From Cohnella thailandensis (lineage in GTDB: Bacteria; Bacillota; Bacilli; Paenibacillales; Paenibacillaceae), in contig NZ_JACJVQ010000004.1 in assembly GCF_014212135.1 (NCBI RefSeq), positions 62,001 to 126,000 of the forward strand: a stretch of 64,000 nt of DNA, in the 5' to 3' direction. Numbering within the stretch: the stretch's first letter is position 1; every line of letters starts with the position of its first letter. The notes under the pieces were generated by a model that worked only from the letters and a program-made list of their open reading frames with translations, made no database searches and was not told where the DNA came from. Shown here one piece after another: positions 16,849-25,545 of the stretch. The position numbers and the translations under genes are program-made.

Positions 16849-17721
16849 ATGAAGAGTGCGCAACAACAGCAATCGGTCGTATTAAAGAAGGTTTTACGAG
16901 GACTTGCCGTCATTATCGGAGCGTTCATAACGGCCTATGGGCTAGAAACCGTATTAATTCCCAACAACGTATCCGATGGAGGCGTGACGGGTCTGAGCAT
17001 CGTGGGGTCGGAGTTTATCGGACTTCCGCTGGGACTTCTGATCGGGGTTCTTAATATACCGTTTATTTTTCTAGGATATAAGCAGATCGGGAAAAGCTTT
17101 GCTATCTATTCCGTGCTCGGCATTGCCTCCTTGGCCGTCGGAACGGTCGTCATGCATCACCTGACGCCCATCATCGAAGGAGATACGCTGCTGGTAACCG
17201 TCGTGGGCGGTATCATTATCGGCTTCGGAATGGGTCTGGCCCTGCGCAATGGCGGCGCCTTGGACGGAATCGATATGTTGGCCGTACTGCTGTCTCGCAA
17301 GCTGCCGTTCGGCACAAGCGATCTGATCCTGTTCTTGAATATGTTCGTGTTTATCGTCGTTTCGACCGTATTCGGCCTTCAAGGGGCTATTCTGTCAGGT
17401 ATCGCTTATTTTATCGCCTCCAAAGTGATCCATATCGTCGAAGAAGGCTTAAGCGGCGCCAAAACCTTCAAAATCATCACGAAGCATCCCGAGATCATGG
17501 TCGAGACGATTCGCGATCGCCTAGGGCGAGGCGCTACCTATAACCTCGTGGAGGGCGGCTATTCCAACGAACAGTTCAAAGAAATTACTTGCGTCATTAA
17601 CCGACTGGAAGAAAGCAAAATGAAAGAAATCATCCATGAGATCGACCCGGGCGCCTTTATTATGGTGTACGATGTCGCCGAGGTGAAGGGCGGCAACTTC
17701 AAGAAGCACGATATCCACTAA
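16849..17721 (+). CDS. yitT: YitT family membrane protein (DUF161/DUF2179)
   Basis: A 290-residue protein with about six N-terminal TM helices, the family motif LIPNNVSDGGVTGLSI near residue 35, a GGALDGIDMLA segment, and a C-terminal cytoplasmic DUF2179 domain from about residue 215 ending DPGAFIMVYDVAEVKGG. YitT-like proteins are widespread in Bacillota and their transported substrate is not firmly known. The ATG has a modest GAGGTTAG site. The gene is monocistronic, with its own promoter and a terminator at 17741-17781. Confidence 0.85.
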   Translation: MKSAQQQQSVVLKKVLRGLAVIIGAFITAYGLETVLIPNNVSDGGVTGLSIVGSEFIGLPLGLLIGVLNIPFIFLGYKQIGKSFAIYSVLGIASLAVGTVVMHHLTPIIEGDTLLVTVVGGIIIGFGMGLALRNGGALDGIDMLAVLLSRKLPFGTSDLILFLNMFVFIVVSTVFGLQGAILSGIAYFIASKVIHIVEEGLSGAKTFKIITKHPEIMVETIRDRLGRGATYNLVEGGYSNEQFKEITCVINRLEESKMKEIIHEIDPGAFIMVYDVAEVKGGNFKKHDIH

Positions 17722-17740
17722 GGGGTTTCGAGATAGAAAT

Positions 17741-17781
17741 AAAAAGAGAACCGCCGCCAAAAACGGTAGTTCTCTTTTCTT
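17741..17781 (+). terminator. Rho-independent terminator after yitT
   Basis: A long A-rich hairpin, arms AAAGAGAAC and GTTCTCTTT with inner CCG/CGG pairing around AAAAA, followed by a T-rich stretch. Confidence 0.8.
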
Positions 17782-17827
17782 TAGAAAAATAATAGAAGGG
17801 AAGAACCTTCGTCTAAGTGGATAAGCA

Positions 17828-18000
17828 TGAAATATCATGTTTATTTTTCGCCAGAGGGCTCAAATGAGGGATTGTAGCTGAAAAATCATGTATAATCTGC
17901 TTTATTTTGAAAAACAGGGCCGTTATAGATGAAATTTCATGTACATTGAGCTCCATATCGAATCATGGACAGATTATAGATGAAATTTCATGTACAATGT
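17828..18000. repeat. Four regularly spaced repeats, 51-bp period
   Basis: Four copies of a short motif near TGAAATTTCATGTACA begin at 17828, 17879, 17930 and 17981, exactly 51 bp apart each time. Copies 3 and 4 share a longer unit (TTATAGATGAAATTTCATG plus TACA); copies 1 and 2 are degenerate. The core TGAAATTTCA is palindromic. The roughly 30 bp between cores differ. The region lies between the yitT terminator and the convergent fra gene and has no ORF. Function unknown; the imperfect repeats and short core argue against CRISPR. Confidence 0.7.
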
Positions 18001-18036
18001 AGTTTTTTAAGCCCTCCAAGGGCTCCTACAACCCTT

Positions 18037-18408
18037 CTATTTCCGCCAGAAAGTCGTGCAGTCGGCCTTGTCCTCGATATTGAACTCGATGAGCTTCTCA
18101 AGCAAGGAGAAATCCACCGGCTCGTTCCACCGGATGCGGATCAACCCCTTGGTATGACCGTAGCCGCTCCGCTCGATCTCCTCGGCGAACCGAGCCATGG
18201 CGGCTTCCTCCGGGGCAACGGCCATGTGCTGTTTGGCGACGCTGAAGCCGATGATAAAGGTGCCGTGATCGGTAAACATCGGCTGATTCCACGCGATCTT
18301 GGGCTCTAGGGTCGGGAATTTCGATAAGATCCAAGCAAACACGTCTTCCATTCGGACTCGATGCTCCGGATTGTCGATACGGTTCAGAAACGGCTCCAAC
18401 ACTTCCAC
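18037..18408 (-). CDS. fra: Frataxin-like iron chaperone (YdhG/Fra, DUF1801)
   Basis: A 123-residue DUF1801 protein closely resembling B. subtilis YdhG (Fra), an iron-binding frataxin functional homologue proposed to feed iron-sulfur and haem synthesis. Conserved stretches include KIAWNQPMFTDHGTFIIGFS, HMAVAPE, and the C-terminal EFNIEDKADCTTFWRK. The start is a GTG at 18408 with GGAGGGG about 8 bp upstream on the minus strand. It stands alone, transcribed toward yitT, with the 51-bp repeat cluster just beyond its stop. Confidence 0.85.
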   Translation of the reverse strand: MEVLEPFLNRIDNPEHRVRMEDVFAWILSKFPTLEPKIAWNQPMFTDHGTFIIGFSVAKQHMAVAPEEAAMARFAEEIERSGYGHTKGLIRIRWNEPVDFSLLEKLIEFNIEDKADCTTFWRK

Positions 18409-18523
18409 GTTGACCCCTCCATACGTCGGACAAAGTTATTTTCATCATATCAGCTGGCCCATCCTCAAACAACTTAATCCCCCGTATTGCCGATAAGCGC
18501 GGCGTCTGCTAAGATGATCTAGA

Positions 18524-18545
18524 CTTATTAAATTGCTTTAATAAG
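18524..18545. promoter_or_regulatory. Perfect inverted repeat upstream of the ROK gene
   Basis: Arms CTTATTAAA and TTTAATAAG are perfectly complementary around TTGC. It lies 40 bp before the ROK repressor start and is the expected kind of site for autoregulation by a winged-helix ROK protein. The assignment is inferred from position. Confidence 0.65.
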
Positions 18546-18585
18546 TGTCCAAGCGCCCACCCTTAGCGGTGAAAGGTTGATCGAC

Positions 18586-19608
18586 ATGACGAACGTATTC
18601 AAGACTCAGAACGATTTCAAGGAACCGTTACTCTATCGAATCCGAGCGGGACTCATCATGCTGGGAAGCGCCACGAAGGCGGAGCTCAGCCAGCGGCTGG
18701 GGATCAGCTTTCCGACGATAAGCAAGTTCATCGCCCAGATGGAGAAGGACGGAGAGATCCGCTATTCGGGCGATGACGATTCCAGCGGAGGCCGAAGAGC
18801 GAAGCGGTATACGTACGATCCGGAATACATGCTGGGATTGGCTATTTTCATAGAGAAGAACGAGACGAGTTATTCGATCTTCAACTGCATCGGCGAGCTC
18901 AAGGAACGGGGGACCAAGCCGAGCGTGCTGGAGCAGGATGCGCAGCTTCTGGCGGACCTTATCGAGTCGCTGATCGAGAAGTACCCGAGGCTTCGTTCCA
19001 TCGCGATCGGAGTGCCCGGCGCCGTGAACAACGGGAGAATCATCTTTATCCCTCCCTATCAGCAATTCCTCGACTACGATTTAAAAGGGGAATTCGAAGC
19101 CCGGTTCCAGCTGCCGGTCGCGGTCGAGAATGACATGAACGCATCGGTGCTGGGGTACGCGTCGAACTTCGAGCTCGAGAACGAGTCGCTGGTTTACCTG
19201 TATTTCGGCCAGAACGGACCGGGCTCCGGCATCATGATCAACGGCGATGTCGTTCGAGGCAGCACGTTTTTCTCGGGAGAGATTTCGTTCGTGCCTCAGT
19301 ACGATAATCAATCCTTCTTCCAAGCGCTTCAACTGGAAGGGCAAGATCGCCGGATCGTATTGGCAGGGGAAAAGCAGGTCGACGCGGTCGCCCGTCTGAT
19401 CGCCACGTTCGCCGCCATTCTCAATCCTCGGGCCGTCGTGTTTAACGAGGAGGAAGTGGACGTCTCGCTATTGGCCAAGATCGCGGAGAGAAGCTCGGCC
19501 TACATTCCGAAGGAACATTTGCCCTTGCTGATGATGAGCAATTGGAGACAGGATTACTTGACCGGCTTGCAGCAATTAGCGTTGAATTTGATGATTACGG
19601 AAGGCTGA
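18586..19608 (+). CDS. ROK-family transcriptional repressor
   Basis: A 340-residue regulator: an N-terminal winged helix-turn-helix (TKAELSQRLGISFPTISKFIAQMEKDGEI, residues about 30-60), then a ROK sugar-kinase-like domain with VPGAVNNGRI and an ENDMNASVLG region. The usual ROK zinc motif CxCGxxGCxE is absent, and the protein lacks a clear sugar-kinase GxGxG loop, so it is likely a sensor rather than a kinase. GAAAGG at 18571-18576 favours the ATG at 18586 over a TTG at 18577. The gene is 12 bp upstream of an MFS transporter, suggesting a sugar-responsive operon. Confidence 0.82.
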   Translation: MTNVFKTQNDFKEPLLYRIRAGLIMLGSATKAELSQRLGISFPTISKFIAQMEKDGEIRYSGDDDSSGGRRAKRYTYDPEYMLGLAIFIEKNETSYSIFNCIGELKERGTKPSVLEQDAQLLADLIESLIEKYPRLRSIAIGVPGAVNNGRIIFIPPYQQFLDYDLKGEFEARFQLPVAVENDMNASVLGYASNFELENESLVYLYFGQNGPGSGIMINGDVVRGSTFFSGEISFVPQYDNQSFFQALQLEGQDRRIVLAGEKQVDAVARLIATFAAILNPRAVVFNEEEVDVSLLAKIAERSSAYIPKEHLPLLMMSNWRQDYLTGLQQLALNLMITEG

Positions 19609-19620
19609 GGGAGGGGCAGG

Positions 19621-20832
19621 ATGGCAACCTTTTTTCTAGCGATTATTTATTTGGCCTTTATTAGCTTAGGAATTCCAGATTCCCTGCTCGGGTCGGCTTG
19701 GCCTTCGATGCGGCTCGACATGGGGGCATCGTTCGGCTTCGCGGGAGTCTTGTCCATGATCGCGGCCGGAGGAACCATCGTGTCCAGCCTGGCGAGCGGG
19801 AGTTTGGTTGCGCGGGTCGGAACGGGGAAAATCACGCTGATCAGCTGCTGCCTTACGGCGGGAGCGCTGCTTGGCTTCTCCGCGGCTCCTTCGCTGATCT
19901 GGCTTGTCTTGCTGGTCATTCCGCTGGGCTTAGGCGGAGGAGCCATCGATGCGGCGCTGAATCATTATGTCGCCGACCATTACAAAGCCCATCACATGAA
20001 CTGGCTGCACTGTTTCTGGGGCGTAGGGGCTACGATGGGACCGATCATCATGTCTTATTTTATGACAGAGCATAACTCTTGGAGAGAGGGGTATGCCGCC
20101 GTATCCATGATCCAATTCTCGCTCGCGATTGTTCTGCTGGTTACGCTCCCCCTTTGGAAGCGCGTCGCCGCAAACGGAGAGGTCGAGAACCGCGAGGAGC
20201 TTCCCGACCAAGCCGCATCGGAGAAGGGACGATCCGCGGGCGGCTCCAAGGGCAACGTGCTCCGGATCAAAGGGGTTAAGCCTACTCTTAGCGCGTTTTT
20301 ATTCTATTGCGGGGTCGAAGCCACGGTCGGATTATGGGGAGCCAGCTATCTGGTAGGGGCAAGGGACATGACGGCCGAGTCGGCCGCCGGTTGGATCTCC
20401 TTATATTATGGCGGAATAACGGTCGGAAGGCTGATTACCGGCTTCATCACTTTGAAAGTCAACAATCGCGTGCTGATCCGCTGCGGCCAGATGATCGCCA
20501 TTGCGGGCGGGGTGCTGCTCTTGCTTCCGCTGCCATCGCTTTTCCTAGCCGGGCTCGTTCTGATCGGACTCGGGTTAGCTCCCATCTACCCCGGCCTCCT
20601 TCATGAAACTCCGGCGCGTTTCGGCAAGGAGAACTCCGCCAAGCTGATGGGCTACCAGATGGCGGTCGCCTATACGGGAGCGACCTTTCTCCCTCCGCTG
20701 TTCGGAGTCCTTGCCGCGCAGACGAGCATCGTTTTATTGCCGTTCATCGCGCTTGCGTTCCTCGTTATGATGTTGTTAAGCGCCGAGAAGGTGAATCGCG
20801 TGTTGCATCAGGGCGTATATCTCCGAGGATAG
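19621..20832 (+). CDS. MFS transporter (sugar-porter-like)
   Basis: A 403-residue, twelve-helix major-facilitator protein. The early GIPDSLLGSAWPSMR, the central loop (rich in charged residues, about 180-215) and NHYVADHYKAHHMNWLHCFWGVGATMGP resemble the FucP/glucose-MFS group that imports sugars by proton symport. It follows the ROK repressor by 12 bp with GGGAGGGGC before its ATG. The pair probably forms a substrate-inducible unit in which the ROK protein senses the transported sugar (inference). Confidence 0.8.
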   Translation: MATFFLAIIYLAFISLGIPDSLLGSAWPSMRLDMGASFGFAGVLSMIAAGGTIVSSLASGSLVARVGTGKITLISCCLTAGALLGFSAAPSLIWLVLLVIPLGLGGGAIDAALNHYVADHYKAHHMNWLHCFWGVGATMGPIIMSYFMTEHNSWREGYAAVSMIQFSLAIVLLVTLPLWKRVAANGEVENREELPDQAASEKGRSAGGSKGNVLRIKGVKPTLSAFLFYCGVEATVGLWGASYLVGARDMTAESAAGWISLYYGGITVGRLITGFITLKVNNRVLIRCGQMIAIAGGVLLLLPLPSLFLAGLVLIGLGLAPIYPGLLHETPARFGKENSAKLMGYQMAVAYTGATFLPPLFGVLAAQTSIVLLPFIALAFLVMMLLSAEKVNRVLHQGVYLRG

Positions 20833-20933
20833 GAGATATGCGTTCTTTTTTTTCGGCTGCAAGACTGCTAGGGAACCATTGCCCGAGTTATGACCATATA
20901 GAGGTGAATGATCATTCGGAGAGGAGAAGCGGC

Positions 20934-21449
20934 TTGGATATCGAAGAGCTCAACGATCTGATCGAACGGCACGGCAAAGCGTTATACGGTTTCTGCCTTA
21001 GACTGACGTCGAACCGGGCGGATACGGACGATCTCTATCAGGAAACCTTGCTTAAAGCGATAGAAACGAGAAAGAAGATGGACGGCAACCGCAATCCGAA
21101 AGCCTTTCTCCTGTCGGTCGCGGTCGGGCTGCGCAAGAACCAGCGCCGGAAGTTCGCCTGGAGACAGAGAATCGCGCCCACGGCGGAATACAGCGACGAG
21201 TACAATGCTATATTTACGGACGAGTCCCCGGAAGATGCCCTGCTGTCTTCGGAGCGGCGCCGCCAAATCCAGGAGGCCGCGGACCGTCTTCAGGATAAGC
21301 TCAAGATTCCGCTTTATATGTACTATACCGCGGAGCTGTCCATCGAGGAGATCGCGTCGGCATTGAGGATTCCGTCCGGAACGGTCAAGAAGAGGCTATA
21401 TCAAGCCAGACAGGCGATGAAGAAGGAATTGGAGGTGGAGTCTCTATGA
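20934..21449 (+). CDS. ECF-type RNA polymerase sigma factor
   Basis: A 171-residue extracytoplasmic-function sigma factor. Region 2 is near the start (HGKALYGFCLRLTSNRADTDDLYQETLLKA) and the sigma-70 region 4 HTH is at the end (LSIEEIASALRIPSGTVKKRLYQARQAMKKEL). A TTG start is chosen because GGAGAGGAG at 20918-20926 is 7 bp upstream. Upstream in-frame candidates lack ribosome sites. Its stop overlaps the next gene's start (ATGA), a typical sigma/anti-sigma arrangement. Confidence 0.85.
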   Translation: MDIEELNDLIERHGKALYGFCLRLTSNRADTDDLYQETLLKAIETRKKMDGNRNPKAFLLSVAVGLRKNQRRKFAWRQRIAPTAEYSDEYNAIFTDESPEDALLSSERRRQIQEAADRLQDKLKIPLYMYYTAELSIEEIASALRIPSGTVKKRLYQARQAMKKELEVESL

Positions 21450-22603
21450 GCGATTCCGATAAGTGGGACCGCATGCTTCGCCAAGCCCTGGCTTCGGAGG
21501 CGGGGCCCGATGAACGATTGAACCGAAACGTCATTCATCGGTATAGGGAGAGAAGCGAAGCGAGACCTAAGGGGAGGAAAAGGATATCGATAGGCGTGCT
21601 GGCGGCCGTCTTCACGCTGCTCCTGTCGGTATCCGCGTTCGCGGCCGTAAAGCTGTTAAGTCCCCAGCAGGTAGCCGAGCATCTCGGCAATGGACCGTTG
21701 GCGGAAGCTTTCGCGAGCGGCGACGCTGTCGAAATCAACGAATCGGTCGTGTCCGGAGGTTACGAGATTACGCTGCACGGACTTGTCTCCGGAGCGGGGC
21801 TGAACGGGCTGGAGGACCTGTCGAGCGACATTTCCCCCGAGAAAACGTATGCCGTCGTATCCATAGCGAACGCCGACGGAAGTCCGATGCCCAAGACGAG
21901 CGATCCGGAATACGGGGAAGTGCCCTTCTACGTGTCGCCTCTTATGCGAGGCTTAAAGCCTTGGCAGGTAAACATCTTTAGCATGCACGGCGGTTATAGC
22001 GAAACCGTTCTGGACGGCGTCATGTATCGGCTCATCGAATGCGACGGAGTGGAGATGTTCGCCGACAGAGGCGTCTATCTGGCCGTCGTCGGCGGCACGG
22101 CGTTCCCCAGCAACGATGCGATCGCCTACGACGAGGAGACGGGCGAGATCAGCCTCCGGCCGGATTACGAGGGAGCAGCCGCGTTGTTCGAGCTTCCGCT
22201 GGATAAGTCCAAAGCCGATCCGGCCAAGGCGGAAGCGTATTTGCGGGAGCTGCCGAAGGAGCCGGAGGAGAAGGAGACGGCTGCCGAGAACGATGCGGCA
22301 GCGTTGCTGGAGAGCAAGTCGGAGGAGATGGCGACGAAGTCCGCAGAGCGGAAGAAAAAAGTTCCCGAAGGCACGACGATCCTCGAGTCCGTCCAAAAGT
22401 TGACCCCCGACGATCGGGGAAGAGTTCACTACAAATACGACGTCTGGAACGTCACGCTGACTCCCGATTTATTCTTCCCGGAAGGGCAGACGGGCGATTA
22501 TCCCTTCCAATTCAGCGAGAGAGACGGAAAGGTATTGGCACTGGTCTTTACGGTAGATAGCCTGGGCGACGTTACCGGCAAGGTCGTGGAGCTCGATCCT
22601 TAG
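21446..22603 (+). CDS. Membrane anti-sigma factor-like protein
   Basis: A 385-residue single-pass membrane protein. The N-terminal 45 residues are cytoplasmic and charged, one TM helix follows (ISIGVLAAVFTLLLSVSAFAAVKLL, about 47-71), and the rest is an extracellular domain including a Glu/Lys/Ala-rich stretch (about 260-310). The layout fits DUF4179-type anti-sigma factors, which bind a cognate ECF sigma. The four-base overlap with the sigma gene supports this. No zinc-binding HxxxCxxC anti-sigma motif is visible. The signal sensed is unknown. Confidence 0.72.
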   Translation: MSDSDKWDRMLRQALASEAGPDERLNRNVIHRYRERSEARPKGRKRISIGVLAAVFTLLLSVSAFAAVKLLSPQQVAEHLGNGPLAEAFASGDAVEINESVVSGGYEITLHGLVSGAGLNGLEDLSSDISPEKTYAVVSIANADGSPMPKTSDPEYGEVPFYVSPLMRGLKPWQVNIFSMHGGYSETVLDGVMYRLIECDGVEMFADRGVYLAVVGGTAFPSNDAIAYDEETGEISLRPDYEGAAALFELPLDKSKADPAKAEAYLRELPKEPEEKETAAENDAAALLESKSEEMATKSAERKKKVPEGTTILESVQKLTPDDRGRVHYKYDVWNVTLTPDLFFPEGQTGDYPFQFSERDGKVLALVFTVDSLGDVTGKVVELDP

Positions 22604-22614
22604 CGAATTGCCAA

Positions 22615-22643
22615 TTGATGGTTATAACCGGCCATGGTAGGAT
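22615..22643 (+). promoter_or_regulatory. Promoter of the MalT-like regulator
   Basis: TTGATG (22615-22620), 17 bp, TAGGAT (22638-22643). The -10 element ends 6 bp before the ATG at 22650, so transcription should begin at or next to the start codon (leaderless message). Confidence 0.5.
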
Positions 22644-22649
22644 AAAACC

Positions 22650-24797
22650 ATGTCTACTCCTATCATGGCTACCAAATTATATATTCCCAAGCCTCGGCCG
22701 CAAGCGGTTCTCCGCCCGCGATTGACCCAGAGGCTCAGCAAAGGCTTATACCGCAAGTTGACCCTAATCTCCGCGCCCGCGGGCTACGGCAAGACGACTT
22801 TGGTTGGCGAATGGCTCGCGGAATGCGGAAGGCCGGCCGCATGGCTGTCGCTCGAGGAAGGGGACAACGAGCTAGCGCGCTTTATCACCTGTATGATCTT
22901 CTCTCTGCGAACGCTTGAGGGGAATATAGGGGAAGGCGCGCTTGCCATGCTGCAAACTCCTCAGCCTCCGCCGGCCGAGTCGATCCTGACCGTACTCTTG
23001 AATGAGCTCGCGGCCCTCCCGAACCCCTTTATCCTCGTTCTGGACGATTACCACGCCGCGATGTCGGCGCCGGTCGACGATGCCGTGTTTTTCCTGCTCG
23101 ACCATCTTCCCGCTCAGATGCATCTTGTCCTGACAACCCGCGCGGACCCGGGTTTTTCGCTCGCCCGGTTGCGGGTCCGGGACCAATTGACCGAGCTGCG
23201 CGTTGCCGACTTGAGGTTTACCCGGTCCGAATCCGAAGCTTATTTGAACCGCGTAATGAGCCTTAACCTGTCTGCGGATATAATCGCATCGCTGGAATCG
23301 CGTACCGAAGGGTGGGTTGCGGGTCTGCATCTGGCCGCGCTCTCCATCCAGGAAGATCGGGACGCCGATCGGCTTATTCAGGCTTTTAACGGCAGTCATC
23401 CTTACGTGCTGGATTACCTGGTGGAAGAGGTCCTGCAGCGGCAGCCCGAAGCCGTTCAAGCCTTCCTGCTGCGGACCTCGATTCTCGATCGCCTGTGCGG
23501 ATCTCTGTGCGATGATCTTATGCTCGATCCCTCGGTTCCCGGGAAGGACACGTTAATGGAGCTTGAGCGCAAGAACCTGTTCGTCGTTTCCCTGGACAAC
23601 GAACGGCGGTGGTATCGCTATCACCATTTGTTTGCCGACTTGCTCCGCAGAAGGCTGGAAGAAAGCGTCGGCGGGAGCCGTATCGCGGAATGGCATAAAC
23701 GGGCAGCCGTCTGGTATGAGGCGAACGGATTCGATATAGAAGCGTTCCGTCATTCCGCGGAATCCCGGGACATCGAACGTGCCGCTCGTCTGCTGGAAGG
23801 CAATGGGTTGCCTCTGCATCTTCGCGGGGCTGCCGGCCTTGCGCTGAACTGGCTGAAGACGTTGCCTGCCGCCGAATTGGATGCTAGACCCTCGTTATGG
23901 GTGATATACGGTTCGGCTCTGCTGATGGCGGGCAGGCTGACGGACGTGGAAAGCAAGCTGCAAGCGGCGGAGACGACTTTGGCGGGAGAGGAATCGAACG
24001 CCGGCGTCAGGGACCTGCTCGGACTCATTGCCGCGACCCGGGCTACATTGGCGTCCTTGGAGTCGACCGGCCATCCTTATCCTGGAGGCGCCGATCGCAA
24101 GCTGCGGGCAGCCGAAGCGGTCATGGAGAACGCGCCGTCCGACGACAAGACCGAAGAGCTTGTCGGCTTGATTGCCCCTTCAAGCGAGGAGCGGATAAAC
24201 GGAGGATGGCAAGAAACGGACAGAATAATCGAACAGTCCCGTCTTGCGCTTGCGTACTTGCGACCGGACAATCTCCCGGTTCGGACGGCGGCCGCCTGGA
24301 TGCTGGGCGTCGCTTGCCAGCGGCGCGGAATTTATCCTTCGGCTCGCGAGGCCTATAACGAAGTCATCTCGAATAGCCGAATAATGGACCATCGGCTGAT
24401 GGCCGTCATGGCCATGATCGGACTGGGTCAAGTTGAGGAAGCCGAAGGTCAGACCGATTCGGCGGCGGAATTTTACCGAGAGGCCCTTCGATTGGCAGGC
24501 GATCTGCCGCTTCCGGCGCTCCGCGAAGCGCGGCTGGGTCTGGAGCGCCTTCTCAAATCAGACGACGGGCAGGGCAGCCTAATTGAGCCGCTCAGCCGGA
24601 GAGAACTCGAGGTGCTGGAGCTGATCGCCCAGGGGCTCTCGAACAGGGAAATCGGAGAGAAGCTCTTCTTGGCGTTGGACACGGTCAAAGGGCACAACCG
24701 CCGGATCTTCGAGAAGCTTCAGGTGCAACGACGCACCGAAGCGATCGCCCGCGCCAGAGAATGGAATTTAATCCCGAACACCCGCAAACCACACTAA
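22650..24797 (+). CDS. MalT/LAL-type LuxR transcriptional regulator
   Basis: A 715-residue STAND-class regulator. The N-terminal NTPase has Walker A SAPAGYGKTT near residue 45 and a Walker B-like LVLDDYH near 130. A helical TPR-like middle follows, and a C-terminal LuxR HTH (LSRRELEVLELIAQGLSNREIGEKL, about 650-700). It is shorter than E. coli MalT (901 aa) because the TPR domain is reduced. Effector unknown. No ribosome site precedes either the ATG at 22650 or that at 22665, which together with promoter placement suggests a leaderless start. Confidence 0.82.
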   Translation: MSTPIMATKLYIPKPRPQAVLRPRLTQRLSKGLYRKLTLISAPAGYGKTTLVGEWLAECGRPAAWLSLEEGDNELARFITCMIFSLRTLEGNIGEGALAMLQTPQPPPAESILTVLLNELAALPNPFILVLDDYHAAMSAPVDDAVFFLLDHLPAQMHLVLTTRADPGFSLARLRVRDQLTELRVADLRFTRSESEAYLNRVMSLNLSADIIASLESRTEGWVAGLHLAALSIQEDRDADRLIQAFNGSHPYVLDYLVEEVLQRQPEAVQAFLLRTSILDRLCGSLCDDLMLDPSVPGKDTLMELERKNLFVVSLDNERRWYRYHHLFADLLRRRLEESVGGSRIAEWHKRAAVWYEANGFDIEAFRHSAESRDIERAARLLEGNGLPLHLRGAAGLALNWLKTLPAAELDARPSLWVIYGSALLMAGRLTDVESKLQAAETTLAGEESNAGVRDLLGLIAATRATLASLESTGHPYPGGADRKLRAAEAVMENAPSDDKTEELVGLIAPSSEERINGGWQETDRIIEQSRLALAYLRPDNLPVRTAAAWMLGVACQRRGIYPSAREAYNEVISNSRIMDHRLMAVMAMIGLGQVEEAEGQTDSAAEFYREALRLAGDLPLPALREARLGLERLLKSDDGQGSLIEPLSRRELEVLELIAQGLSNREIGEKLFLALDTVKGHNRRIFEKLQVQRRTEAIARAREWNLIPNTRKPH

Positions 24798-24864
24798 AGT
24801 GTCTACGGCCCCCTGCCTCTTCAAGCTAAACTGGATGTAAATTCAGCAGAAGAGGGAGATAGGC

Positions 24865-25545
24865 ATGAAGATGACGGCAAGAGCGGCAGGGGTATTGTTT
24901 CTGATATCGACGGTGGCTTATCTGATAGGAAGCGGGCTTATGGATTCGGTTCTCGATCGGCCGGATTTTCTCGCCCGACTATATCCGGACCGGGCAAGCG
25001 TGTATGCGGGATTGTTCCTGGAGCTGATAAACGCCATGGCGGTGGCGGGGATTGCGATCCTTCTGCATCCCATCTTAAAGCAACATAACGAAGCGTTTGC
25101 GCTGGGGTACTTCGGTTCCCGAATTCTGGAGTCTGCTCTGCTTATCCTAAGCGCTATCGCTCCGTTCCTGCTTGTCGCGCTGAGCGATAACTCCAACTCC
25201 GCGGATGCCGCTACCGCGGGTTCGCCCTTTGCAGCGATAGGAGACTTATTGGTAGAAGCGCGTTCCGTGCTCTTCGAGATGGCCATGATCGTGCTGAGCT
25301 TGGGCAGCTTGCTGCTTTGCCGCATCCTCTATCGATCGAGGCTGGTTCCGCGAGCATTGTCCGTCATCGGCTTCGTCGGGTATGCCGCCTTGTTGGCGAA
25401 CAGCTGTCTGGCGATCCTCGGCCAAGAAATCGGCCCCGTTCTGTTTGTTCCGGGAGCTATCTTCGAAATCGTATTTCCTTTATGGTTAATCATGAAGGGA
25501 CTCCATCATAAGGAGAAAATAATCGAGAACGGAGGGTCAAGTTGA
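24865..25545 (+). CDS. DUF4386 membrane protein
   Basis: A 226-residue protein with about six TM helices, beginning RAAGVLFLISTVAYLIGSG. I recognise this as the DUF4386 pattern: an early hydrophobic helix and a later FGSRILESALLILSAIAP segment. No biochemical function is known to me for the family. AGAGGGAGATAGG supports the ATG. Its stop codon overlaps the TTG start of the PP2C-like gene, so the two are coupled and may act together. Confidence 0.7.
   Translation: MKMTARAAGVLFLISTVAYLIGSGLMDSVLDRPDFLARLYPDRASVYAGLFLELINAMAVAGIAILLHPILKQHNEAFALGYFGSRILESALLILSAIAPFLLVALSDNSNSADAATAGSPFAAIGDLLVEARSVLFEMAMIVLSLGSLLLCRILYRSRLVPRALSVIGFVGYAALLANSCLAILGQEIGPVLFVPGAIFEIVFPLWLIMKGLHHKEKIIENGGSS

Noticed and set aside
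17828..18000. CRISPR array
   Set aside because: Only four units, the conserved core is about 16-23 bp and imperfect, and there are no cas genes. A regularly spaced intergenic repeat is a better description.
18010..18027. Terminator for the fra gene (AGCCC-loop-GGGCT)
   Set aside because: On the minus strand the hairpin is followed by A residues, not Ts, and the stem is only five pairs.
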